Positions 49,649 to 59,300 of a DNA stretch of 64,000 bases are shown piece after piece. The translations under genes and the position numbers were made by a program. The stretch comes from Mesodorylaimus sp. YZB2_4 (lineage: Eukaryota > Nematoda > Enoplea > Dorylaimida > Dorylaimidae). Position 1 is the first letter of the stretch. Each line of letters starts with the position of its first letter. Under the pieces are notes generated by a model. It saw only the letters and a program-made list of their open reading frames with translations. It was not told the DNA's origin and did no database searches. The stretch spans positions 1,044,182 through 1,108,181 of the forward strand of contig JASANH010000523.1 of assembly GCA_030248295.1 (NCBI GenBank), written 5' to 3'.

Positions 49649-49843
49649 TCACTTGAATTTCTGCTTGTTATTTATTTTTTGATTGATCTGGCCTTGTGCA
49701 GCATAATGGTGCCGTCCTAGTTGTGCATAATAAACGGTGCGCTGTAACGGGCTGCTTGGTCATAACATGCCGAACTTGGCTTCGAAGTTTTGTCTTTGGA
49801 TGGCTGTGCTCGGACATGAACTTGGGTCAGTGTTGACAGGCGA
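49649..49843 (+). promoter_or_regulatory. Intercistronic region with poly(A) signal and candidate trans-splice acceptor
   Basis: An AATAAA lies at 49729-49734, about 80 bases after the ligase stop. An acceptor-like GTTGACAG ends three or four bases before the next ATG at 49844. The spacing from poly(A) signal to acceptor is about 110 bases, which is the pattern of downstream genes in nematode operons. Confidence 0.45.
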
Positions 49844-52525
49844 ATGTCCAAGCGAGATTCCGTATTGGTGCTGGGAATCGGAGGCATCACGTGCTCATTC
49901 AAATCAACCCTGGCCAAGAATGTGGCGAGACTGGTGGCCGCCGAGCACCCCGACGTGCAGGTTGAGATCGTGCACCAGGACGTCTACTACCTGCCCGAAG
50001 ACCAGGTGCCCCCCGCGCCGGAGCTGGGTCACTACAACTACGAGTGTCCCGAGTCGATGAGGATCGATGACTGCAGGAGGGACGTGCAGGCACTGATCGA
50101 CCGCCTGGCGGACGGGAACAAGAAGGCCATCCTGATCGTCGAGGGGATCATGCTCTACTGCCAGCAACCACTGCGGGACCTGTTCGACCAACGGTACTTC
50201 CTGTTCGGGGCTTACGACGAGTGCAAGCGCATTCGCTCCACCCGCACTGACTACATCCCGCCCGACGTGGACGGCTACTTCGATGCCTACATATGGCCGT
50301 ACGCGGTCAGGTACGAGACCGAGGCCAGAGAGCTGGCCGAGGGCATGTCTTTCACGTTCCTGCCCATGCAAGCCTACGAGAAGAACTTGGCCAGCATCAT
50401 GTGCGGAGTGAGGAAATGGCTGACCAGGGACTGGATATTCCTGACAAAGGACCAACTGGACTTGCACCAGATCGTGCAATTTGTGACCGAGCCATCCGAC
50501 GGGGCTGTCTCCGTCTTCTGTGGTAAGTTTTTTTGCTGGGCTGGGTGAATTGCATGCGGCAAGTTCAGTAACACATGTTCTTGCAAACCAGCGAATACCC
50601 CACCCACAACTCACCTCATCGGGGAGTGACCAGCAGAGCTTTAGCACCCCAAAAACCGAGGTCTTCCGACCTAGTCCATGCCTTACGCTCCCCTGCTGGC
50701 TCTGTCCAGAGGATCGATTGTCTGTCGTGTACGCCGCACCACTTGGGCCAAAAACTGGCCGCACTTCTATTTCGGCCAAGGACGGCAGCTGAGCGAGCCC
50801 CGCTTCACGATGTCCTGAGGGGACAATGGTCGCTCTGCTTGATCTTGGCCCGCACCATCTATGTGCTCGTCCATTTCGTGTAGCAAGACTGGGTTCGAGG
50901 GACCATCGAGGTGACATACCTGTCATGTGCTCAATCAGTCATGGGCATCCCGATGAGACTCGAATGACGTCGGTTTCGAAGATGACGAATTTGAATTCGA
51001 CAGTAGCCGATCGCGAACCGCAACTTGAACGGGCCAGCGTTGAAGAGCAGTCGATCGGGGCCAGAATCACACACAGCGGGGCCACCTCAGCTCGACTTTG
51101 CGGCAGATTCTTGACCAGGCTCAGGTTACAGTTCGGGACAAGAAAGCCATCGACAGGGCGTCCTTGCTTCCCTCTTGCGCCGACACAGCTTTACATTGCG
51201 TGCTGGATTGGAGTAGTGCCTGGCCTCTGCAGTGTGTGCTGGCGACGGATCTCAACAGGTTGCTCGCAATGTGGCAGGTGGTGGGCGTGGCGGTGACTGC
51301 GTGGCTGTTGCGGGAGATGGTCCGCCTGTGGCACCAGGAGGACACCGTGGAGTGGATCGGGTCGCTGGCCCTGTCGCCCATCGACTACGAGTACGCCATC
51401 CTGGACGAAGTGCACGATTCTTCGACACTGCAACACATCCTCTTCAATGGCAACCTGTGCTCCTATCGGCCGGGCCAGAACACTTTCGAGAAGCCGTCGT
51501 CTGAGGCGGCCGCTTCGTGCGAGTCGGCCACTTCGTTCCAGCAACAGAACGAGGCCTTCAAGGACGTTTCCACCTTCCTCCTTCGATCGTCCATTTTCCA
51601 AGCCATGCCGATTCACCTCAAAATGCCCGTCCTCGACGCCATGATGAACTCGTTCTTTCGATCCCGCGGAGTGTGTCCAATCGTGCCAAGGAAGAAGAAA
51701 CAGGGCAAGAAGGCCCCCGTCCCCTCCCCGACTTCTGCTCCGCCCAGTCCCCACCTCGACCAAGCACCTACGCCCGATTCGAAAGAGGAATCGCTTGTGC
51801 AAGCGCAGCCGTCGCCGCAATCGAACGCTCCTTCGCCATCCTGGCCAGCCTCGGAGCCCGAACCCAAACAGTGATTAGGCTATGATCCTGACTAAATGAC
51901 GTGTTTCTAGAATAGAATTAGTTGTAACTTTTCTCGTCATTCTAATGTATGTGCTAATGACTGGCGATGCGTGTGTTGCGTAGTATGCGTAACTGTAGTA
52001 GTGCGTGCTCTTTCCTCGTCAATGTTGAAAGAATGGTTTGGTTCTCGTTTGCAGGGGTCACACGGGACACCTTCGACGGCAAGCAAGTAGTGCACTTAGA
52101 ATACGAAGCTTATGATGCAATGGCCTATTCGGAAATGCGGAAGCTATGCGATTCGTTGCGGGCAAAGTGGAAAGAGGTCGACCGCATCGCCATACATCAT
52201 CGATTAGGGTACGTGATCACTGCCAACAAGGCCCCCTCCACCAAAGTTAATGCAACTTTCCATTTCAGCGCAGTGCCGGTCACTGAGTCATCCGTCACCA
52301 TCGCCATCAGCGCCCCGCATCGCAAGGAAGCACAGGCCGCTTGTTCATTCGCAATCGACGAATTGAAGGCGCGAGTGCCCATCTGGAAGAAGGTAACTCA
52401 TTTCCAGCCAGGATCGCTTATGCAGATCGATAGAGCCCCCGCTTTAGGAAATCTATTCCGACGGTTCGGGCACTTGGAAACAAAACTCCGAATGCTGCTC
52501 TCGCCAGGAGCATCCGAAGCAATAA
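49844..52525 (+). CDS. Fusion: nicotinamide riboside kinase + molybdopterin synthase large subunit (MOCS2B/MoaE)
   Basis: Four coding exons join in frame: 49844-50522, 52055-52208, 52269-52392 and 52448-52525, giving 344 aa. Residues 1 to about 195 are a nicotinamide riboside kinase, which phosphorylates NR to NMN in NAD salvage. It shows the P-loop region [16 protein letters not shown], the catalytic Asp in HQDVYY, the Glu in LIVEGIMLY, and [19 protein letters not shown]. About residues 200-344 are MoaE/MOCS2B, which adds dithiolene sulphurs to precursor Z in molybdenum-cofactor synthesis. It shows [59 protein letters not shown], the catalytic-lysine region [13 protein letters not shown] and [10 protein letters not shown]. 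The two domains meet inside exon 1 with no stop, Met break or intron, so this is a real fusion in the DNA. The P-loop has Phe where GxxxxGK[ST] needs Gly. The first intron is 1.5 kb and contains another open frame. The last intron is only 55 bases. Confidence 0.92.
50984..51873 (+). CDS. Uncharacterised open frame nested in the NRK-MOCS2B intron
   Basis: A long open frame (about 51044 to TGA near 51873) lies inside the first intron on the same strand. It has protein-like blocks: [20 protein letters not shown], which is hydrophobic, [20 protein letters not shown], a helical [20 protein letters not shown], and a disordered Lys/Pro/Ser tail ([13 protein letters not shown]). No ATG begins that frame. 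An upstream frame from ATG 50984 ([26 protein letters not shown]) overlaps it, offset by one base, so an unseen intron or a frameshift would be needed. Other frames are also open in this GC-rich stretch. I do not recognise a family. It could be a nested gene, an alternative 3' end of the fusion gene, or a decaying copy. Confidence 0.4.
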
Positions 52526-52612
52526 GGGCACACAGTGATCACACATTCCCACTTAGTCACGCAGATAAGGACGATCAAGATTAACACTTTCGTTCACCTC
52601 CTTATTCGGAAC

Positions 52613-55600
52613 TTATGCCGAGTATTTCACATAGAAATTAAATATCAGCACAGTCTCGTCCACTTCAGTTTCTGCTTGCTGCAACGAGGCCACGTATCTT
52701 CGGTATTTTTCCAACGTCTCTCTTTCAGCGACACTCAAATACACTTCGTCCACTTCCCGCACGTGCTGTTCTTTCAAGTCGTCGCTGAGACTCGGGTCAG
52801 CACGGATGTTGGCGATAACTGACTCCAAACGATCTTGGCGTTCCAGCAATGCCCTAAAAGTGTCAACACTTCCAGCCACCGATCCGACATCGTGTCCGCG
52901 GCCCTTACTTGTGCTCCTCGTTTTCGTGGTACCGGCGAAGGACCAGATTTGATATCATCTGAAATTACAACCCATGCAGACAGTGCGAGGACAATCCCAC
53001 CGGTTACCTTGTAGCTTTTATCGCAAAACATTCGAACCACTTGAGGCACATGGACGTGGAACAAGTAGAACGTCCTCGACGGGGCGAAATCGTTCGTTTT
53101 CGGCACTTCCTACAATCAAAAAGTCTACATACGCTGTTCAGACTAAACAGAATTCTCCATCTTACTTTGGTGGACAAAATATTATTAGTCAGCAATCGAT
53201 ACGTCATTTCTTTGCCTTCTTTGCTCGGCAGCATAGCAAACGTTTCGATCTAAAAAAGCAGAATCTGCATTAACCTGCAATGGAATAAATTAGCGTTCGT
53301 TCGGGATCACTTTTTTCGGGATCGGGATTGGCTCAATCCCGGCCGGGATCGGGATTTTTAGTGTTATTTTTTCACTTTTAATTCGATGCAGGTAATCTAC
53401 AACCCGCCCCGAGTAGCCAGCAAATACAGAGCTAAAAACTTTTTTGCGCAGTATTCATCATGGCATTCAAAATCAGGCAAGCCAAAAGACCTAGAATTAG
53501 TCACCAATTAGCAGACAAATCCCTCACTTCCTCCTTGCCAGTTCAATCATCCACCAAAGTTTTTCCAGCTTACCCTTCTGGAACACTCCCTTCCCGACCC
53601 CTTCCTCTCCCCTTCCCCTTCTTCACACATCTCCACAACATTCAATCCCGACCATTTTTTATCGGGATCGGGTTCGGGAGGGGCGATCCCGAACGAACGC
53701 TAGAATAAATTCAATAAAAAATCTTCGTGCATAGTTTGGAAAAGTCATTCAAACAACTGGACCATCATAGCATAGAGCCAAGCCAATCACCGTACCTCAT
53801 TCTGTTCCAAATATCCTTTCTCCAATAACAGATTCACTATCCGCAACGCCTTAGTACCATACCTGCGAAAAAAAGGATATCAAGCATGTTGCAAGACCCC
53901 TCAGCCCCCTTACCGTTCTTGAATGATCGATTCAACCGTAGATAAACAAATTGCTTTCATGGCGTTCGCAAAGTCTAAAAGAACGAGAATTTTTTTGTAC
54001 GCAAGAAAATGACTTGTATGACCTTACCAATCACGTACAGCCCACCCCCACTTTCTCCAACTTTTCGAACCATACGGGTCTGAAAAAGCACTAATGCCTG
54101 GCTGTGGCCGCTCGACAGCCACATGGACACGTACCCGATCATCGCACAGAAGGGCTAAATACTGTTCGACTTGAGTTTTCACCAAATTGGCGTTATCGGG
54201 AATCAGCTTCAAAATCTGAAAGAGAAAAGGATGTTTTCAGTTCTGTCCTCAGAAGCTACACCTCAAGGGAGCGGCACCGACTATCAACTGGGACTTCACA
54301 GTGTCATTAAATCTACCCTGGAAAGTCCAGCGGCGTATGGCCATGTGGCAGGAATGTCTGGCGGCCCTGACAATGCTCATTTATTCGTTCTAACAAGACA
54401 AATGATCAGTTTACAAATAGATATACAGTATGCAGGAGGGCATTTTCGTTGCTAGCTATTCCTGACCGTACGCCACTAAAACGTTCCAAAATGAGGCTCT
54501 GTATTTGGACACTTTGTGATATGAAATTCAAATTTGTAGTGGGCACCGTTTCCTTGTCAATTCACTCACTTCATTTAATGATGACAGCGACACAGATTGA
54601 CCAGCGCTCGGCGATGTTCTGACCTCACTCAATCGCAAGGCGGCCCGCAGCACTACCTCCGCGTTCTGAAAACAAAAAGTCCATGTTTTTTGGAATGGCA
54701 CAATAACTTCAGATTTCTAACCTGATCAATTCGATTTCTGGCCACCGTCAGCATATATTGGTCACGCAAGTACTCGTGAAACCGATCAAAATTTACTCGC
54801 CACAAAATATCAGCATCCGGCTCTGCTCGACGACCATCGCCTTCATCCAATTTCCTTTTCCGTTGGGTAGAATTTTCGGGTTTTTCTGATCCTAGGCACC
54901 AATCGATTAAGAATTTCATGAACAGATATTGAATAGTTCGTTTACCATATATGTCTACAGAGTCGGGCAATAGATACAGATCCATGTTCGTGCGGAAACT
55001 TGGGGTGTCGGATTCCTCGGCTTTGCCAGAGGTATCGATTTCGGGACAGCGACAAAGGAAGTGCGTTTCGACCAAGTTGACAAACTTATGCTTGACATCT
55101 TCTGGTTTAATGGAATCGCCGTCTTGAGTGGCTGAAATCGGATTATGTTATTCGACGAGACATTGGTCAAGCAGCTTCTCACCTCCGACCGCTTCCAATC
55201 GCCTGGTCACTCGTTGAACGCACTGTGATAAACTCAGTTCACCGTGTGCCAACAGCTCTTCGACGATTAACTCCGCCGCTTCACCGAACAGTTTTTTTGC
55301 AATCAGCATGTACTGAGGATATCTGGGCAACAAGAGAACACGATCGATCAGACAGCGATATTCTATGTTCCGAAGCTGGCCACCCGAAGTGAACGTGACA
55401 AAATGATGTTGAATGAGAATAGCCAAGGCCTGTTTCACCTACAAAAACACATCAGATGGCAGGATACGATTTGGCACGGCAACGTAGTTAGTCCCATCCT
55501 GTCACACAGGGGGTTGAGTGCTACGCTTGAGTAGCCCCGGGATCGATTGTCTATGTGCATACTGAAATTCTGCAACATGTTAGTCTCTCATGTGTTGGAA

Positions 55601-55856
55601 TCCGTCAGCTCACGTGCAACCAGGCATGGGAAAATATGAGGCAGGGCCGAAACACTAGGCTGTTGGTAAGACCAGCAAAGACCCAAACAAAGCAGTTTTA
55701 CGTTATTACCTTGCTAAGTGCCAGCTTGGACCTGTACGCGATGATTGGCAACGGCAATATGCCTCCTCGAAGAAGCACATCGCCAACATCGGCCACCAAT
55801 ATTCCAAAGTGATCACGAAGCAATAGATGGGCTGCTTGAACTTGCAGTTTCGACAT
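52613..55856 (-). CDS. RNA polymerase III subunit RPC3 (POLR3C/RPC82 family)
   Basis: This subunit belongs to the RPC3-RPC6-RPC7 subcomplex that opens promoters for tRNA and 5S rRNA transcription. About thirteen coding exons run from 55856 to 52613 on the minus strand. Clear ones are 55856-55710, 55438-55183 and 55131-54946, followed by exons near 54.9-54.7, 54.6, 54.2, 54.05, 53.95, 53.83, 53.2, 53.1, 52.93 and 52.86-52.61 kb. The protein starts MSKLQVQAAHLLLRDHFG and continues with winged-helix segments (VKQALAILIQHHFVTF, LLPRYPQYMLIAKKLFGEAAELIVEELL), an acidic/basic linker, DILWRVNFDRFHEYLRDQ, YLALLCDD with VGESGGGLYVI, TFYLFHVHVPQVVRM, and a final coiled coil with ETEVDETVLIFNFYV. These match the human order throughout. 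A hAT-like repeat sits in one intron. The start is 277 bases from the divergent TPX2 start. Confidence 0.93.
53291..53702. mobile_element. Non-autonomous hAT-like element (MITE)
   Basis: The 412-base element has perfect 18-base terminal inverted repeats: left TAGCGTTCGTTCGGGATC, right GATCCCGAACGAACGCTA. The 8-base direct repeat GAATAAAT flanks both ends (53283-53290 and 53703-53710). Eight-base duplications are characteristic of hAT transposases. Inside are further GGGATCGGGAT words near both ends and no transposase. It lies in an intron of the RPC3 gene. Confidence 0.85.
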
Positions 55857-56132
55857 AATCAAATACAATGAGAAGATGAAACGATGGTTGATTACTGATC
55901 AAAGATAATAAGTGATCAGTGATCAATCCTCGGCCTTGCAGGAAATTAATATTTGCGCTTCTAGCAGACATCTCTCAGTTTTGTCATAGGAAGTTTTATC
56001 TCAAACTGTTTGTGTGCGCAATTTGTGAGGCACTCCAAGACTTACTTTGCTTTGCTGTTCTATATTTTCGAGGTTACTGGTGGTGGCTTGCCCAAATAAG
56101 GAGTCTATTTTTTTGTCGCAGCGGCGGCGCAT
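55857..56132. promoter_or_regulatory. Shared divergent promoter region, RPC3 and TPX2
   Basis: Two housekeeping-type genes start on opposite strands 276 bases apart. An acceptor-like TTTGTCGCAG precedes the TPX2 ATG by about 11 bases, so the TPX2 5' end may be trans-spliced. A short palindrome-like TGATCAAAG...AGTGATCAGTGATCAA cluster lies near 55898-55925. Confidence 0.45.
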
Positions 56133-58602
56133 ATGACAATGGCGAACTCAATCGTTGATCCAACCTATGAATTTAATGCTCCACGATTTTTTGATTTTAC
56201 CAAGGCTGACAATTCTGGCGAAGGAGACTCGTTTTTCGACATTGACGGTGTTCTGATCCAACCATCGCCTGAAAAGGCTGTGAACGGTAAGAAAATGGTG
56301 AGGTATGGCTGCGGAGGATTCGGCTGACTGTGGACTCAGTTGGTAGGCGCATGTAGTCCCTACGTAGAGGAAAATGCCAAATATCAAATTGTAGGCCTAG
56401 GACTAATCTACCTACTGCATTTGGAGCGAAAGCGTCATCTTCTCTACAAAATGCGTTGAGGTTCTAGAGTCTGTGTGACAAACTTGGAATATGCAGTACT
56501 TCTTTGAGCGTAGCCGATGAGGCAGCATTTGGGCGTCAAGGCCTATATTGCAGGTTGCAGTGTTTAAATATGGGCGCCACGCCATGCTGTACAGAATAAT
56601 GTACAGATCGCTTACGATACGCAGGCATAACATTGTTTGTGTTTCTTATTCCGCACAAAGCAAGCTCCGCACAGCCAAAATACAAAATACTGATTGCGCT
56701 AGCCTCTGCCAATGCTTACAGAAAAGGAATACACCTAGAAAGCTATCTCTATCCGTGGGCACGATACGGTATCACTTTAAAAGACTAAGAGGGTGGGCCA
56801 CAGTAGCCTTTCAGAAAGATACAGATAAGCTCTAGGTTCGAACAAAAAAAATTTCAGGGGCACTTTTCCCGACTGGTTCAGTTGCTTTCGTTCACTTTAC
56901 AGTATGCACCTGCAATAGACCCACATGTCTCGCCATCCATCCATCTGTAAATGCCTCGGGCTATTGCTGCGCCAACATTCATCGTGATCACACTGAATCA
57001 TAGCGCCTTTTCAGGAAAAAGGAAGGAGAATGTCCCAAAGAAGGAGGAAAAACCACTAGCAAAGGCGCCGGCTACAAATGGAACCGTTTTAGCGAAGGCG
57101 ATGCGGACTTCGCGCCTGGCCAATGGAGTGGTGAAGAACAAAGCTCCTTTGAAGGAAGAGCAGGCCCCCAAAGAGATCTTGTGAGTTTCTGGTTTGCATT
57201 GCAATTGCGAGTATGTCTGGAAGAATCTGATTTTCAGCAAAGTACCGCTAAGTGCGCGTCCAGTCAGACAACCATCACCCACTGTTGGCGTCAAGAAATG
57301 CAAGCCGCACTCGCCGACAAAACCGAAAGAATTTGCGTTTCAAATGGAAGAACGGTCCCGCATGTCCCGAAAGCGTGAATTGTTCAATAGCAGCGCTTCC
57401 AAGTCCAGTCAGGCATCTACTTTCGGCAGTTATTCGGTATGTTTGCCTTGCTTATCTTTTCTTCATTTCTAGCCCTAGTTGTTTCCAGAGCGTGAATACT
57501 GCAATCAAGCCGCTCAGCAGTCAAAGTGTTTCTCATGCTGGGTCCAAGACTCCGCTGGCAAAAGCGGCTTCGCAAGAAAATGTGCGAAGTGTTTCACGCC
57601 CGAAAATCGCCTTTGGTCTTTCTTCACTTCTGCATCGTCGATCGGCCAGTGCAGGACAAATTTCGGAGAAGCAGGTGAGTGGGTGGGTGCGAATTTCATT
57701 TGATTTCCTAGATTTTTTTCTGCGATCTTAAGTCGTCAGATTCATCGCCATGTAATCGCAATCAGGCGTATGGCTTCTACTGACATTGATTAATACGCGT
57801 TTGTGATTTGTCTAATTTGCTTTTCATTTAGGCGCACCCCTTCAAGGCTAATCCAGCTCCGCCAAAAGTAGCCTCGGCCGCACTGCCCATCAAGGCGAGC
57901 AAACCAGTGACGCAGCCGCAGCCATTCAAGTTTCACACGGACAAGGTTCTCGCTCAACACAAGACTAATAAGCCTGATGGAAAGGTAATTAAGAATTGAA
58001 CATGTTGTCCCAGTGAACTATTTCCATTCTATTCGTGTTTCTAGAAGGAGGTAGAACTACGTCGAAAAACGACCGCTTTTCACGCTCGGCCGATGCCGGA
58101 CTTTAGCAAGATGACGTTTTGCATAAAGCTTGGTGAAAAGCAAGTGACGGGTAGGTCTTCTTTATTGCTAATAGGTATTCTGGTGCTTGCTAGTCAATTA
58201 GGCATGTCGTTCTTATTTTAGCACCAGAGCCCCTATGTTTGCAAACGGAACGCCGAGCTGGAAAGAGAAAGATTTTTGACGAGGCTACGAAAAAACGAGA
58301 AGAAGAAATACGAGCCGCACTGGCACAACGGGAAAATGAGAGGCGTCGGCTAGAAGAGGACGAAATCAGAAAATTACGCAGAACTCTGGTTCATCATCCA
58401 ATTCCAATCAAAATGTAAGTTCTTGATGATTTTTTGGCAAGTGTTATCGTGAAATTGAAATTGATTTTCAAGGAATAAGCCGCTTGAGGTGAAACGTGGA
58501 GTCATTCCTCCTACAAAACCCGAAACGCCCAAGTTTTTGATCGAACAACGCTTGAAACAACGTTCTTTACGTCCACAAAACAACGAGAATGCAAAGTTAT
58601 AA
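56133..58602 (+). CDS. TPX2-like spindle-assembly protein
   Basis: Eight coding exons join in frame: 56133-56286, 57015-57180, 57238-57436, 57489-57674, 57832-57984, 58045-58150, 58222-58414 and 58473-58602, giving 428 aa. TPX2 proteins bind microtubules and activate Aurora A at the spindle. The N-terminus (PTYEFNAPRFFDFTK) resembles the Aurora-A-binding region, which has paired aromatic residues. The middle has KPKEFAFQMEERSR and AHPFKANPAPPK, with PFKFHTDKVL, of the TPX2 central repeats. The C-terminus has a long charged helix (EATKKREEEIRAALAQREN) ending in FLIEQRLKQRSLR. Several stretches are Lys/Pro-rich. It is shorter than vertebrate TPX2 (about 750 aa) but longer than TPXL-type minimal forms only in the linker. 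A second in-frame ATG lies at 56139. Confidence 0.85.
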
Positions 58603-58726
58603 AGTTTGTGCACGGTTTTTGTGTTCTTACGGACTTGAGTTTCATCAATGGATTATTTTTGAGGACTTGTACAGCATTGCCTGATTTAGTGACTCCTGGC
58701 CGCATTGTTGAACACTTTATTTGGTC

Positions 58727-59300
58727 TTATTGACGCCTGGTAAGGAACAGAATAATCAATAAAAGGGTAACGAGTAATACGACCACGGTGCAAATCTTGG
58801 CCAATATGTTGGCCCATGGACTGTTGTAGAACTGGCCCACGTTGGTGGTCTTGCCTTGTTGGGTGGCTTGCCCGTAGCCGAACGCCAGTTGTCGAGTGAT
58901 CGATTGTTGCAAATACAAAGGCGATTCGATACCCTGAAACAGGCGAGGTGGGTGAGGTCAGGGGAGTGGGGTGACCAAGAGCTGTCCTTACCGTTACTAC
59001 CCGCTTGGGCACGGGGAGGGGAGTGACCGTTGCAGTGCGTTTGCTCTTCTTGAATACATTCCAAGAGGGCGAGCTGGTCTGTTTGTCGGGCACCATTATG
59101 GACCGAACATTGGGCTCTGGGCTGATCGGGATGGTGATGTGGGGTCGTGACTTGGCGGTCGGGGATGCGACGGTGATCAAACGTCGTCGTTTTCGTTTGA
59201 GGCCTTGGATAAACTTGTACACGACGATGTATAGTTTCCACATTTTCGAGTGCTGCACCTCGTATATCTGTTCGGGTTTGAGTGACTGGCGGGAGGACAT
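58727..59300 (-). CDS. Small tail-anchored membrane protein, family unknown
   Basis: Two coding exons on the minus strand join in frame: 59300-58992 and 58933-58727, giving 171 aa. The donor is GTAAGG and the acceptor GTTTCAG. The N-terminus is soluble and basic (MSSRQSLKPEQIYEVQH, FIQGLKRKRRRLITV) with a Pro/Ser/Lys-rich middle (KKSKRTATVTPLPVPKR). The second exon gives a Gln/Gly-rich stretch (AFGYGQATQQGKTTN) and one hydrophobic helix right at the end (ICTVVVLLVTLLLIILFL, then TRRQ). A C-terminal helix with almost no tail suggests a tail-anchored protein of the ER, mitochondria or vesicles. It is not a SNARE by motif. I do not recognise the family. It converges with TPX2 (stops 124 bases apart). 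Confidence 0.7.

Noticed and set aside
49904..50926. 340-aa minus-strand open frame
   Set aside because: It is the antisense of the GC-rich NRK exon, with no domain of its own.
51191..51820. 209-aa minus-strand open frame
   Set aside because: It is antisense to the nested intronic frame in a GC-rich stretch and has Arg/Gly-rich shadow composition.
52393..52584. Read-through C-terminus of MOCS2B ([13 protein letters not shown]...)
   Set aside because: A GTAACT donor after the KK pair and a CTTTAG acceptor at 52447 give KKEIY...[10 protein letters not shown], which matches the family's C-terminus. The read-through does not.
58686..59300. Single-exon 204-aa reading of the tail-anchored gene
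   Set aside because: It runs through a GTAAGG donor and misses the hydrophobic C-terminal helix that the spliced frame reveals.
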